Of a stretch of DNA of 40,670 nucleotides, positions 1-8,865 are shown piece by piece. This stretch comes from Thermostichus vulcanus str. 'Rupite' (GTDB taxonomy: Bacteria; Cyanobacteriota; Cyanobacteriia; Thermostichales; Thermostichaceae), in NCBI RefSeq assembly GCF_022848905.1, contig NZ_JAFIRA010000037.1, forward strand, positions 1-40,670, written 5' to 3'. Made by a program: the position numbers and the translations under genes. The notes beneath the pieces were generated by a model. It was not told where the DNA came from and did no database searches. It saw nothing but the letters and a program-made list of their open reading frames with translations. Position 1 is the stretch's first letter. Every line of letters begins with the position of its first letter.

Positions 1-108
1 GGCAATCGCGCTGCGTTGCGAACCACCCATGCCTATGTGGGCAGCCTGATTCTCTGTGTGCTGGTTGCCCATGCGGCGTTGGGGATCAAGTTGGGCCTGT
101 CTTTGTAG
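1..108 (+). CDS. C-terminal tail of a membrane protein (5' end outside window)
   Basis: An open frame enters from the left edge and ends at a TAG at 106-108, giving the last 35 residues of a protein. They contain RTTHAYVGSLILCVL followed by a hydrophobic stretch ending GIKLGLSL, consistent with one last transmembrane helix preceded by a His/Arg-containing loop. It recalls the tail of small cyanobacterial four-helix membrane proteins of the DUF4079 type, but the visible part is too short to assign a family. The coding direction matches the glycosyltransferase that follows after about 120 bases. Confidence 0.5.
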   Translation, partial: GNRAALRTTHAYVGSLILCVLVAHAALGIKLGLSL

Positions 109-228
109 TCCTCGGTGTAATTTGATCGCGTGGGGCTCCCCTTATTGCGGAAGGGCATTTGGGTTTAACCTGCAACAGGCCTGTTCGAGTCACCCCTCCC
201 AGTCCACGCTCATTGGGGATCCCGCCCA

Positions 229-1821
229 TTGCCTGCCATTGTCCTACTGATTTTGGCGTTTAGCCTGATCCTGCGTCTGTTGATTGCGGCTGGGTTACCG
301 CCTGGCTTTGACGAAGCCTATTACTACCTCTACACTCGCTATTTGGATTGGAGCTACTTTGACCATCCTCCCTTGGTGGCTTGGGTCACGGGGTTGGGGC
401 CGCTGCTGACGGGGCAGGTGTCAGCCTTTTCCATCCGTTTGGGCTCTGTGCTACTGTTTACAGGGTCCTCTCTCCTCCTCTACCAGACAGCGGTTCACCT
501 CTTTTCCGTTCGAGCTGGGTTGATCACCTTGGCGGTGGTCAATGTTGCCCCGATTCTGCTGGTGGGGTTTGGGGTACTCACGTTGCCGGATAGCCCGCTG
601 ATTTTTTTTATGTCGGCGACGCTGTGGGTGTGTGGCCGAGAATTTTTTCCTCTCCCTTCTCGCAGTCTGCAAGGGCAGTTTGGGCTATACGGGGCCACTC
701 GGTACCAGCCGGGGCCCAGATTGGCGTTAATTGGGCTGTTGGTGGGCCTGGCCTGTTTGGGGAAATACCATGGGCTGGCGTTGGGGTTTGGTCTGGTGTT
801 GTTTTGTTTGCTGAGCTCTCACCATCGGCGTGCCTTGGGGTCAAGGTGGACGCTCATGGCTGTGCTGGGTTTTTTGCTGGCCCTCAGCCCAGTGTTGCTG
901 TGGAATGCCCAGCAGGATTGGGTTTCCTTTCGCTTTCAGGGGGGGCGGGCGTTGCCGCAGGCGGGGTATCAGCTGTGGGATCTGGCTCTGACGGCTGGGG
1001 TCGGGATCCTCTATTTGTTGCCCAGTTTGGGGATCCCCTTATGGCAGGTGAGTTTGGCCGATAGCGGACGGATTCTTCTGCAGACGGTACAAGGGCTACG
1101 CCTCACGGATGCGGATCTGAAGCGGCTGCTGATTCTGGCCTGTGGGTTACCGCTGGTGATGGGGTTCACGGTGATGGGGGGCTACCGCCAAATTTTGCCC
1201 ACTTGGCCGATGCCAGGGTTTTGGGTCTTGACTTTGTTGTTGGGATCCCACTGGCAAGGGTGGGGGCGGGTGGGGCGTTGGTTGGTGGGTTCAGCACTGG
1301 TGGTGCTGTTGCTGGTGGGGGTGGGGTTGGCTCATGTGCGGTTGGGCCTGTTGCAGGCGCCGGGAGGGTTGGGACTGTGGCCGGTAGAGGCGGATCCCTC
1401 CACCCAGCTCATCGAGATCGAGCAGTTACGCCAGGCTTTTCAGACCGATGCTGCTCTGGCGGGGGCACTGGCGGAAGCCGACTTTATCTTTACCAATGCC
1501 TACTTTTTGGCAGGACAGATCGGTATGGCGCTGGCCCCCCTGACGGACAAGCCCCTCACTTGCTTGGATGGGGATCTGCGGGGGTTTGCCTTTTGGTCTG
1601 AACCCCAAGATTGGCTGGGTCAGGATGGGCTGTTGATCACCTCAGAGCTATTTCGACCGAGTGAAGGGATCCCGGCCACCTATGGCGACTATTTTGCCAG
1701 CCTCGAACCTGTGGCAGACATTCCGCTTCTGCGGGCAGGAGCAGTGGCGCAAACCTTCCAGGTGTACCTGGCACGCCAAATGCTCAGGCCCTATCCTCGT
1801 CCTTATTCCCGCTTGCGGTAG
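229..1821 (+). CDS. GT39/ArnT-like integral membrane glycosyltransferase
   Basis: This 530-residue protein is probably a polyprenyl-phosphate-sugar-dependent glycosyltransferase of the PMT/ArnT superfamily, acting in the plasma membrane with its catalytic loop outside. The diagnostic first loop is clear: a helix, then GFDEAYYYLY, then DWSYFDHPPLVAW, where the acidic residues of the DE and FDHPP segments form the usual metal/donor site. About ten further hydrophobic segments follow, and the last ~130 residues form a soluble tail. No ATG exists near the N-terminus; the first plausible start is TTG at 229, and the frame is closed by a TAA at 166-168. There is no strong ribosome binding site, so the start is uncertain. 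The acceptor (lipid, protein or glycan) cannot be told from sequence. The gene ends 8 bases from the convergent dehydrogenase gene. Confidence 0.85.
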   Translation: MPAIVLLILAFSLILRLLIAAGLPPGFDEAYYYLYTRYLDWSYFDHPPLVAWVTGLGPLLTGQVSAFSIRLGSVLLFTGSSLLLYQTAVHLFSVRAGLITLAVVNVAPILLVGFGVLTLPDSPLIFFMSATLWVCGREFFPLPSRSLQGQFGLYGATRYQPGPRLALIGLLVGLACLGKYHGLALGFGLVLFCLLSSHHRRALGSRWTLMAVLGFLLALSPVLLWNAQQDWVSFRFQGGRALPQAGYQLWDLALTAGVGILYLLPSLGIPLWQVSLADSGRILLQTVQGLRLTDADLKRLLILACGLPLVMGFTVMGGYRQILPTWPMPGFWVLTLLLGSHWQGWGRVGRWLVGSALVVLLLVGVGLAHVRLGLLQAPGGLGLWPVEADPSTQLIEIEQLRQAFQTDAALAGALAEADFIFTNAYFLAGQIGMALAPLTDKPLTCLDGDLRGFAFWSEPQDWLGQDGLLITSELFRPSEGIPATYGDYFASLEPVADIPLLRAGAVAQTFQVYLARQMLRPYPRPYSRLR

Positions 1822-1829
1822 TAGATCCC

Positions 1830-2972
1830 TCAAGCTCTGGGCGCGACGGGACTTGAGCTGGTCAAATCGGTGGTGGTGAGGGCAACCAGCAGCGCTTCCG
1901 GGCTGACTGGAAACGGCAAATGATGAATATCCGATCCCGCTTGACAGGCCACTTGAGCCGCTTGTAAAAGTTCAGCGGATCCCAGATGAGCCAGGTGCAA
2001 ATCTCGCAAACTGAGGGGTAGGCCCACCTGACGATAAAACTCCATCAACTGGGTCCGTGCCGCCAAAGCCAACTGACTACCTTGCAAAATCTCTTCAAGA
2101 CGCAATTGGGCCAGGATCCCGAAGGCAACCTTTTCACCATGCAGAGTGGCACGATGCCCCAACAGATGGGTCAAGCCATTGTGAACCGCATGGGCAGCAA
2201 CTGTGCGACATTTGGCCCCCCCCATACCGCCGACGATCCCTGCCAGACAAATACAAGCATCTACCACCTGCTTCCAAGCCACTCCACCGGGTTCTTGTAG
2301 AGCCGCCAGGGATCCCTGTAGCAGCAAATCCCGCAAAATTCGGGCCTGTTGCACCGCCCCGATCACCAGGGCATCGTTAGAGGCGCCACTACTGACCGAA
2401 GATTCATACCACTTGGCCAAGGCATCCCCAATTCCAGCCACTAGGGTGCGCAGCGGAGCCTGTCGAATCAGCTCATAGTCGAGAATAAGGGCATCAGGCG
2501 CTTTGTCCAACGCCACATCCCGCTGAAAGGCGCCGGCATCGGAGTAGATATTGGAGAGCGCGCTCCAAGCAGCACAGGTGGCGGCAGAAGTAGGCACGGT
2601 TACAATCGGGAGCCGCAGTCGATGGGCTACCAATTTGGAGGTATCCAGGGCTTTTCCTCCACCCACCCCTAGGATCCCGGTGATCTGTTCCGCTGTGGCC
2701 AAAGCCTGTAAACGCCCCAACTCCGACTCGCTACAATCCACACCGTAGGTGGTCCAGTAGGTTTGGATCCCCGGATCCCGAGCAAAATTTCGCTCTAAAG
2801 CGGGCCGCACCCCGGCTAACGATCGTTCTCCTCCGATCACCAACACACGGGATCCCAGCACAGTCAGGGGAACCCACTCCAGAATGCGGTGCCCGCGATA
2901 CACTCGGCCTGGGGCAGGAATGGCAAGATCAAAAGTCAACTCAAAGTCAGAAGGGGTGCTCAACATCGGCAA
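1830..2972 (-). CDS. Iron-containing alcohol dehydrogenase, glycerol dehydrogenase-like
   Basis: A 380-residue NAD(P)-dependent polyol dehydrogenase of the Fe-ADH/GldA branch. The nucleotide-binding glycine motif is seen as GVGGGKALDTSK, followed by PTSAATCAAWSALS, typical of glycerol dehydrogenases. Metal ligands are the Asp of GIGDALAKWYE and the two His of AHAVHNGL and TLHGEKVAFG. Length is normal for the family (~360-380). The true substrate is unknown: cyanobacterial members are usually annotated glycerol dehydrogenase or sn-glycerol-1-phosphate dehydrogenase-like without proof. It is convergent with the glycosyltransferase and divergent from the DUF2252 remnant. Confidence 0.88.
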   Translation of the reverse strand: MPMLSTPSDFELTFDLAIPAPGRVYRGHRILEWVPLTVLGSRVLVIGGERSLAGVRPALERNFARDPGIQTYWTTYGVDCSESELGRLQALATAEQITGILGVGGGKALDTSKLVAHRLRLPIVTVPTSAATCAAWSALSNIYSDAGAFQRDVALDKAPDALILDYELIRQAPLRTLVAGIGDALAKWYESSVSSGASNDALVIGAVQQARILRDLLLQGSLAALQEPGGVAWKQVVDACICLAGIVGGMGGAKCRTVAAHAVHNGLTHLLGHRATLHGEKVAFGILAQLRLEEILQGSQLALAARTQLMEFYRQVGLPLSLRDLHLAHLGSAELLQAAQVACQAGSDIHHLPFPVSPEALLVALTTTDLTSSSPVAPRA

Positions 2973-3023
2973 CAGCTTGTCAGAAAAGAGCTAGATGAGG
3001 TCTCGGTATCCGGGAACACAGGG

Positions 3024-3637
3024 ATGATCTTAGCCGTAAATCTTATCTTGCCTCAGACTGTACCCCGATCCGTTCACCGAGAATGGCAACCCTCTGAGAC
3101 CCGCCAGGATCCGATTGCGCTCATTGAGCAGTCTAACCAGGGGCGGAGGCCAGAGTTAATCCCAATTCGGTACTGGCGCATGATGCAATCTCCGTTCACG
3201 TTTCTACGGGGCAGCGCCATTGTCATGACCGCCGATTTGGCTACATATGACCATGCAGTGAGCATGCAGGGCAACGTATTGTAACGGGACAACGATTAAT
3301 CCAAGCCGCCAGTGATATCTTTCTGGGTTGGACGAGCAATACTACCGGACAAGATTTTTATTTCCGTCAACTAAAAGATTGGAAAACCTCTATTAAACTC
3401 AAAGGAATGTCTGTTCGCAGTTTGGAAGACTATTCTGAGATTTGTGGTTCTGCCCTAGCCCGTGCTCATGCTCGGACAGGCGATGCTGCAATGATCAGTG
3501 GCTATCTAGGAAAGACAGACACTTTTGATCGATTGATCACAGATTTTGCAATCGCTTATTCCCATCAGGTGAGGTCAGATTTCCAACGCCTATTAGAGGC
3601 AGTAGAAGCTGGAGATATTGTTGCTAGAGAAAGGTAA
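3024..3637 (+). pseudogene. DUF2252 gene with large internal deletion and frame break
   Basis: Two pieces of one DUF2252 protein lie head to tail in different frames. From the ATG at 3024 to about 3250 the reading gives the family N-terminus, including ALIEQSN, ELIPIRYWRMMQSPF and FLRGSAIVMTADLA. From about 3263 to the TAA at 3637, in another frame, it gives the C-terminus, including GQRIVTGQRLIQAASD, FLGWTSNTTGQDFYFRQ and ARAHARTGDAA. Intact members are roughly 400 residues or more, so some 250 residues between DLA and GQR are missing. The N-terminal frame stops at 3282-3284, and the C-terminal frame is closed upstream by TGA at 3248-3250. The heptamer CATGCAG occurs twice at the junction (3252-3258 and 3263-3269). 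DUF2252 proteins are kinase-fold-like and of unknown function. Both family matches are from memory. Confidence 0.8.
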
Positions 3638-3697
3638 GATAGCAGGCTATCGAATCAAAAGCACAAGTGTTGCGCGATAGCTTAAAGGACAAGAAAA

Positions 3698-3723
3698 AGG
3701 GCCAGATATGTTAATCTAGCCCT
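3698..3723 (-). terminator. Hairpin with T-tract on the minus strand
   Basis: AGGGCCAGAT and ATCTAGCCCT pair as a 10-bp stem with one G-T position around a 6-nt loop. On the minus strand the stem is followed by TTTTTC, the form of a rho-independent terminator. It lies just upstream of the transposase remnant, so it may be an IS-end device limiting readthrough, or a subterminal inverted repeat of the element. Confidence 0.5.
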
Positions 3724-3785
3724 TACAAAAACATTATTTAGCAACGACTAGCTTACGTTCCCTTCCAGGAGTTGTCAAGTCTCTG

Positions 3786-4466
3786 TTGGCTCAACTTCCT
3801 AGCCACGACTATCCGGTGATGAACACCCAGTTGTTCGTCAAAATCTGGCTGACCTATATTTTGGATAAGTCAGTCACAAGCTTGAGAGATCTATTCTTTC
3901 AACTCCACCACACTGGAGTAGAAGGTAGTTTATCTTCATTCTCTAGAGCTTGTTCAAGCCGAAGCTTACAGTCTATCAACCGACTTTTTGTGGATTTACT
4001 CCACCAAGTGCGTCGTCGGCCCAGCCAGAAAGATGTGATTATCTGTCCCCTTGATTCAACGGTCATCAGTTTGACAAGCAAGTTCTTCTGGATAAAGCAG
4101 TATCATCAAGTCAAACTATTAACCACCTTGAACCAAGAGACGCAGGCTCCCAGTGAATTATTGATTCGTTTTGGAGATAAACACGACGCTTATTGTTGGG
4201 AACTAGTCTTAGGGATGACACCTGAGAATGGTCTAGCCGTAGGGGATAGAGGGTTTGCGCGCAAAGAGTTGTTCAATGAGTTTATCAATAGTAACAAACT
4301 GTTTTTAATCCGCATCAATAGCAACTGGATTATTGAAGGATTGAAGGGCTGTAACTACAGAGGCTCGGTTCTAGCAGAGTATTCTCGCTCGATGACAGTG
4401 GCAAGGGATCCTTACTTCCTGATCAGGGAGGCTATGAATAGTCTGCGCATTGGACGCACAGCATAG
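3786..4466 (+). pseudogene. IS4-type DDE transposase, 3' truncated
   Basis: The 226-codon reading resembles cyanobacterial IS4-family transposases: an N-terminal helical part (SVTSLRDLFFQLHHTG), the first catalytic Asp in CPLDSTVISLTS, then FFWIKQYHQVKL, and the second Asp in VGDRGFARKELF. The expected third acidic residue with its Y-x2-R-x3-E-x6-K signature is absent. After about SVLAEYSRSMTV the reading loses family character and ends at a TAG, so the gene is cut off and should be inactive. The frame is open upstream to 3720 and the native start may be ATG 3822 or an upstream TTG. The lack of GGATCC between about 3116 and 4404 fits foreign origin. IS4 family assignment is by motif, not by database search. 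Confidence 0.75.
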
Positions 4467-4660
4467 ATGGCTGAGAGCAGCTCAGCCAGGGTGCTCTGGG
4501 TTGGCAACCACTAGCATTGGCCTATTTTACGCCTTGAAGTTGCCGCCTCTAGTGCCGGATGTGATGCTGAGTGTGGGAGTATCCCTGGCTCCTTCCTAAC
4601 GGCAGGTGGTTGAGTTTGTTCCCTTTAACTCCACCTGGATAGAAGAAATCGAGCTGGGGT
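4400..4660 (+). other. Decayed coding sequence between the IS remnant and lysS
   Basis: No intact gene is present. Two coding-like stretches in different frames can be read: about 4400-4500, interrupted by TAG and TGA codons, and 4501-4599, which reads LATTSIGLFYALKLPP through VGVSLAPS before TAA. Together they look like the remains of a native gene: GGATCC reappears here at 4405, unlike in the IS remnant. The parent family could not be identified. Confidence 0.4.
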
Positions 4661-4757
4661 TGTGATGCTGTTTGCTAATGTGAAGCTTACTGATCTCGTC
4701 ATCCCAGATTGGGCTTGACTGGATTGATGACCGTCCACTGAATCCCTCCCCATTCCC

Positions 4758-6305
4758 ATGTCCACTCTACCCAGCAGCAGCGAAGCAGCCCAGCGTTTTG
4801 CCCGCTTGGAAAAAGCTCAGCATCTTCAGGAGCAAGGGATCCCTCCCTATGCTTATCGGTTTGAGGTGACCCACCTAGCTGGAGATTTACAAGAGAAATT
4901 TGCCGATCTAGAACCGGGTGCTACGCGAGAAGAGGTGCAGGTTTCTGTGGCAGGGCGGATTCGGGCGCGGCGAGTCATGGGCAAACTGGCTTTTTTCACC
5001 CTTCAGGATCGCTCTGGTAGCATCCAGCTTTACCTGGATAAAAAACGGCTAACGGAGAAAATGGGAGAGCTGGCCTTCAGGAATTTGGATAAGCTCATCG
5101 ACTCCGGCGACTGGATCGGAGCCAAGGGTTGCCTGAAGCGGACTGAGAAAGGGGAACTATCGGTACTCGTGGACGAGTATCAGGTGCTCACCAAAGCCCT
5201 GCTGCCCCTACCGGATAAGTGGCATGGCCTTCGGGATGTGGAAAAGCGTTACCGCCAGCGCTACGTGGATTTAATCGTCAACCCCGAGGTAAAACAAACC
5301 CTGATCGATCGGGCCAAAACCATTCAGTCGATACGACAAACCTTAGAAAGTCAGGGGTTTCTGGAAATTGAAACCCCCGTGCTGCAGTTGATCCCTGGTG
5401 GGGCAGAGGCACGACCTTTTATCACCCATCACAATGCCCTGGATTTGGATCTGTACCTGCGCATTGCCACAGAACTGCACCTGAAGCGCCTAGTGGTCGG
5501 GGGCATTGAGCGGGTCTATGAGATCGGGCGTATTTTTCGCAATGAAGGCATTTCCACCCGTCATAACCCAGAATTCACCTCGCTGGAGGTGTATCAAGCC
5601 TTTGCCGACTATCACACCATGATGGAGCTGACGGAGACGCTGATCTGCCATGCCGCCCAAACGGTGCGGGGATCCCTGCAGCTGAGCTACCAGGGAGAAT
5701 CTGTTGATCTCACCCCCCCCTGGCGACGGGTCACGATGCAGGAGTTGGTGGAAGAGGCGACCGGGATCCGCATCGAGGTAGAGAATGTGGAGAAGGGATC
5801 CACTGCCAAGCTGCTGTCCGCCCTGAAAGAACAAGGGATCCCCGATCTATCTGAGCAGGACTCCCCTGGCAAGCTACTGGTAAAAGCCTTTGAGCACTGT
5901 TGTGAAAGCCAGTTGCGCCAGCCTACGTTTGTCTTAGACTATCCAGTCGAGGTTTCCCCCTTAACCAAACCCCACCGCAGTAAACCGGGGTTGGTAGAGC
6001 GCTTTGAACTATTTATCGTCGGGCGAGAGACCGCCAATGCCTACTCGGAGCTAACGGATCCGGTGGATCAACGGCAACGATTGGAGGCTCAGGCAGCCCT
6101 GAAAGCAGCCGGGGATGAAGAGGCCCATTTTCTAGACGAAGACTTTCTCACCGCCCTGGAATACGGCTTACCACCCACAGGCGGCATGGGTATGGGGATT
6201 GACCGGCTGGTGATGCTCCTCTGTGATGCCCCTAGCATTCGGGATGTGATCGCCTTTCCGTTGCTGCGACCAGAGGCTACTGAAGGGGCTGACGAAGCCC
6301 AATGA
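4758..6305 (+). CDS. lysS: Lysyl-tRNA synthetase, class II
   Basis: This 515-residue enzyme charges tRNA-Lys. An N-terminal OB-fold anticodon-binding domain covers roughly residues 60-165 ([21 protein letters not shown]). The class II core follows, with motif 1 around [18 protein letters not shown], motif 2 in [18 protein letters not shown] and motif 3 in [14 protein letters not shown]. Length and order match bacterial LysS. The ATG at 4758 follows CCCATTCCC with no recognisable Shine-Dalgarno. The gene stands alone between the accessory scar and a hairpin cluster. Confidence 0.97.
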   Translation: MSTLPSSSEAAQRFARLEKAQHLQEQGIPPYAYRFEVTHLAGDLQEKFADLEPGATREEVQVSVAGRIRARRVMGKLAFFTLQDRSGSIQLYLDKKRLTEKMGELAFRNLDKLIDSGDWIGAKGCLKRTEKGELSVLVDEYQVLTKALLPLPDKWHGLRDVEKRYRQRYVDLIVNPEVKQTLIDRAKTIQSIRQTLESQGFLEIETPVLQLIPGGAEARPFITHHNALDLDLYLRIATELHLKRLVVGGIERVYEIGRIFRNEGISTRHNPEFTSLEVYQAFADYHTMMELTETLICHAAQTVRGSLQLSYQGESVDLTPPWRRVTMQELVEEATGIRIEVENVEKGSTAKLLSALKEQGIPDLSEQDSPGKLLVKAFEHCCESQLRQPTFVLDYPVEVSPLTKPHRSKPGLVERFELFIVGRETANAYSELTDPVDQRQRLEAQAALKAAGDEEAHFLDEDFLTALEYGLPPTGGMGMGIDRLVMLLCDAPSIRDVIAFPLLRPEATEGADEAQ

Positions 6306-6332
6306 AGGGGATTGACTCTGTGCTAAGTGACT

Positions 6333-6425
6333 CGTGCGGAGCACGATGACCCTCCGGGTCGTCCATAGGACGAGAGACGTTGGCAAAGCCTGTCGCAGAT
6401 ATAGGCGCTAGCGTGCCCTTGGCAC
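6333..6425. repeat. Cluster of mini-hairpins with 3-nt loops
   Basis: Three perfect inverted repeats lie nearly back to back: CGTGC-GGA-GCACG (6333-6345), GACCC-TCC-GGGTC (6348-6360) and GTCC-ATA-GGAC (6361-6371). A fourth, GTGCC-CTT-GGCAC, lies at 6413-6425. All have 4-5 bp GC-rich stems and trinucleotide loops. There is no T-run, so these are not classical terminators, although they follow lysS directly. A related cluster lies near 32,200-32,340. Confidence 0.7.
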
Positions 6426-6595
6426 AAAGGACTGTAAATCTGTGAAGAACTTCTTGGGCGCGGCGCTGTTGACGGAACTTGGGGATCCCCTCCCTAGGGG
6501 TGTATCCCCTGAGTACAGTTGCTTTTTGAACCCCACAATCGCTGCTGAGAAGGCTAAAATTTCATTACACTTTGTCACCTTGTTGTCGTCACCTT

Positions 6596-6601
6596 AAGGA
6601 G
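6596..6601 (+). promoter_or_regulatory. Shine-Dalgarno AAGGAG deciding the clpS start
   Basis: AAGGAG at 6596-6601 overlaps an in-frame GTG at 6601, which therefore cannot be used. It stands 8 bases before the next in-frame GTG at 6610, the ideal distance, so translation most likely begins at 6610. Confidence 0.75.
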
Positions 6602-6609
6602 TGATCCTC

Positions 6610-6891
6610 GTGCCTACGGAGACTCTGGTTAAGCCCTCTGTCACCCCAAAGCACATGCCCATGTATCGGGTGTTGTTGCACAATGACGACTTTAACACCA
6701 TGGAATATGTGGTGGGGGTTTTGGTACAGGTGATCCCGGCCATGATGCCACCTCAGGCCACTGAGATCATGCTAGAAGCTCACAACAATGGTATGGCTGT
6801 AGTGATCGTGGTGCCTCGAGAGCACGCCGAGTTTTACTGTGAACAGTTACGCCAGCACGGCCTGACCAGTTCGATTGAACCGGAACGCTGA
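6610..6891 (+). CDS. clpS: ATP-dependent Clp protease adaptor ClpS
   Basis: A 93-residue ClpS adaptor, which binds the N-domain of the ClpC/ClpA unfoldase and delivers N-degron substrates to ClpP. The family core is clear: MYRVLLHNDDFNTMEYVV, where the NDD..T.E cluster forms part of the N-degron pocket. It is followed by ATEIMLEAHNNGMAVV and a C-terminal strand. The start is placed at GTG 6610 because the AAGGAG at 6596-6601 would overlap the alternative GTG at 6601. The CPBP protease gene begins 5 bases after the stop, so the two are probably cotranscribed. Cyanobacteria often have two ClpS paralogues; which one this is was not resolved. Confidence 0.95.
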   Translation: MPTETLVKPSVTPKHMPMYRVLLHNDDFNTMEYVVGVLVQVIPAMMPPQATEIMLEAHNNGMAVVIVVPREHAEFYCEQLRQHGLTSSIEPER

Positions 6892-6896
6892 GCCTG

Positions 6897-7733
6897 ATGT
6901 TCCCTCGGCTGAGTGCCAGTCCTTTTCCGGGGCGGCTGTTGTACTTCCTAGGGATCCTGGCTCTGGGTTGGTTGCCGTTTGTCGGGGTGGGCTGGTGGCT
7001 CTTTCCCAACGGGCGCGACTACCTGTGGCTGCCCCTGTACGGGCTGTTGCTGGGCTGGATCTGGCTTTGGGGCGAGTGGCGGGGATCCCGTGGCTTTGCC
7101 ACCTATGGATTGGATCGTAGTTGGGCGTGCCGGGGGGGGATCCTGCAGGGTCTAGTGACAGGGTGCGGGGGGCTGCTGCTGCTCTTTGCCCTGGAAGGAG
7201 GGTTGGGGTGGTTGACTTGGAGGCCGGTTGGCTGGGGATCCCTGCTGGGCTTTGGTCTGCTGGGGTTGCTCTTGGGCTTGGCTGTGGCACTGGTGGAGGA
7301 GCTGTTTTTTCGGGGTTGGATGCTGGAGGAAATGACTCTGGACTATGGGATGGCCTTTGCCACCTGGGGATCCAGCCTGATTTTTGCCATCGCTCATTTT
7401 CTCAAGCCGCTGCCGGAGATTCTGGCCACTTGGCCCCAGTTTCCGGGCTTAGGATTGATGGGATTACTGCTGGTGCAAGCCCGTCGTTGGACCCACAACA
7501 AATTGGGCCTCAGTCTCGGCCTTCATGCTGGTTGGGTGTGGGGCATGACCTGGGTGAATAATCTCAACTGGGTGGACTATACCGGCAGAGCCCCCGAATG
7601 GGTGACAGGCGTTGGGGGCAATCCCTTGGCAGGAGTGCTAGGGGTCTTGTCTTTGGGGATTACCTTTTGGGTGTTGGATATTTCTTTCAAGATTTCTCGA
7701 AGCTCCGCCAAGTCCACTGATGAATCGCTTTGA
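6897..7733 (+). CDS. CPBP family intramembrane glutamic protease
   Basis: A 278-residue polytopic membrane protein of the CAAX-protease and bacteriocin-processing (CPBP/Abi) family. The catalytic signature EELFFRGW lies near residue 140, with later conserved His in FAIAHFLKP and SLGLHAGW. Seven to eight hydrophobic segments surround them. Starting only 5 bases after clpS, it is likely in the same transcript, which puts an intramembrane protease next to a Clp substrate adaptor. Its substrate is unknown. Cyanobacterial members have been connected with photosynthetic-complex and ion homeostasis, but that is family context and not shown here. Confidence 0.88.
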   Translation: MFPRLSASPFPGRLLYFLGILALGWLPFVGVGWWLFPNGRDYLWLPLYGLLLGWIWLWGEWRGSRGFATYGLDRSWACRGGILQGLVTGCGGLLLLFALEGGLGWLTWRPVGWGSLLGFGLLGLLLGLAVALVEELFFRGWMLEEMTLDYGMAFATWGSSLIFAIAHFLKPLPEILATWPQFPGLGLMGLLLVQARRWTHNKLGLSLGLHAGWVWGMTWVNNLNWVDYTGRAPEWVTGVGGNPLAGVLGVLSLGITFWVLDISFKISRSSAKSTDESL

Positions 7734-7764
7734 TCTCTGTACCCAACTTCAATCAACAAAACCA

Positions 7765-7845
7765 TGCGGATGGCGAGACTCGAACTCGCAAGGCAAAGCC
7801 ACACGCCCCTCAAACGTGCGCGTATACCAATTCCGCCACATCCGC
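7765..7845 (-). tRNA. tRNA-Leu (anticodon GAG)
   Basis: Read on the minus strand, the sequence folds as a class II tRNA. The acceptor stem GCGGATG pairs with CATCCGC, and the D-arm contains GGTATACGC. The anticodon arm CACGT-TTGAGGG-GCGTG gives anticodon GAG. A long variable arm and the T-arm GCGAG-TTCGAGT-CTCGC follow. The discriminator is A, as required for tRNA-Leu. The 3' CCA is not encoded, since TGG follows. Confidence 0.95.
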
Positions 7846-7929
7846 TGCTGAGCTTAATTATCATAGCGGCAGATCGGCCTTGCTGTTAAGGGAGCTGCCA
7901 GCTTTGGCACGGATAGATTGGCATAGCAA

Positions 7930-8865
7930 TTAGCTTTCCGTCCAAAACCGCTCCGAGAGATATTTATCCGCCCCATCGCAGAAAATGGTCACCACCACTC
8001 CCGAAGAAAGCTGACGCGCCACCTGCAGTGCTGCCACCACATTGGCTCCAGCGGAAATGCCCACCAATAAACCTTCCTCCAACGCCAAGCGCTTTACCAT
8101 GTTCTGAGCCGCTTCCGTCGAGACCTCTAGGTTTAGATCCGGCAGTGAAGGATCGTAAATATCCGGCTTCAAGGCCGTAGCCATATGCTTCAACCCCTCC
8201 AGCCCGTGAAAGGGAGAATCCGGCTGCATCGCCACAATTTGAATATCCGGGCGATAGTCCCGCAGACGACGACCTACCCCCATACAGGTGCCGCTGGTGC
8301 CCAGTCCGGTAACAAAATGGGTGACCTGCCCTTCGGTTTGTTGCCAAATTTCCACCCCTGTACCGTGATAATGGGCCTGCCAGTTGGCGGGGTTGCTGTA
8401 TTGATCGGGGTAAAAGTAAAGATCGGGATTCGCGGCATAAAGAGCACGTGCTTTTTCAATAGCCCCATCTGACCCAAGCGCCGGATCCGTCAGCACCAGA
8501 TCCACCCCATAGGCGGTGAGGATCTTTTTGCGCTCTGGGCTAGCGTTGGCCGGGAGAGCCAGCTTGACCTTGTATCCCAAAGCTGCCCCGATCCAGGCAT
8601 AGGCGATGCCGGTATTGCCACTGGTGGCATCCAGAATAATCTTGCCGGGAGTGAGTTTGCCCTGTTTTTCCCCGGTTTGGATCATGTTCAGGGCAGGTCG
8701 ATCCTTCACCGACCCCCCAGGGTTGTACCATTCCGCCTTGGCATAAAGGCGCACAGATTCTGGTAAATCGGCAGCAATCCGCCGCAAGCGAATCAGGGGG
8801 GTTTGCCCCACCAGCTCAATCGGACTTTCGACGGCAGGGAACAACGGGCGAGAGGAAGATTGCAT
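7930..8865 (-). CDS. cysM: Cysteine synthase (O-acetylserine sulfhydrylase B-like)
   Basis: A PLP-dependent beta-replacing enzyme of about 311 residues that makes cysteine from O-acetylserine (or an analogue) and a sulfur donor. The PLP Schiff-base Lys is in NPGGSVKDRPA, the substrate loop in DATSGNTGIAYA, and the phosphate-binding loop in GLGTSGTCMG. The terminal segment GLLVGISAGANVVAAL is typical. The start is placed at ATG 8865 (MQSSSRPLFPAVE): homology begins just after it, whereas the longer frame to GTG 8925 adds 20 unlike residues. The CysK/CysM distinction is by general resemblance. The tRNA-Leu gene lies just downstream on the same strand. Confidence 0.9.
   Translation of the reverse strand: MQSSSRPLFPAVESPIELVGQTPLIRLRRIAADLPESVRLYAKAEWYNPGGSVKDRPALNMIQTGEKQGKLTPGKIILDATSGNTGIAYAWIGAALGYKVKLALPANASPERKKILTAYGVDLVLTDPALGSDGAIEKARALYAANPDLYFYPDQYSNPANWQAHYHGTGVEIWQQTEGQVTHFVTGLGTSGTCMGVGRRLRDYRPDIQIVAMQPDSPFHGLEGLKHMATALKPDIYDPSLPDLNLEVSTEAAQNMVKRLALEEGLLVGISAGANVVAALQVARQLSSGVVVTIFCDGADKYLSERFWTES

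Noticed and set aside
56-250. 64-codon frame at the left edge
   Set aside because: It overlaps the tail of the membrane protein and the glycosyltransferase start, with no ribosome binding site or recognisable features.
6333-6425. lysS terminator
   Set aside because: Stems are short and there is no T-run. The same hairpin type occurs elsewhere unrelated to gene ends, so a repeat family is the better description.
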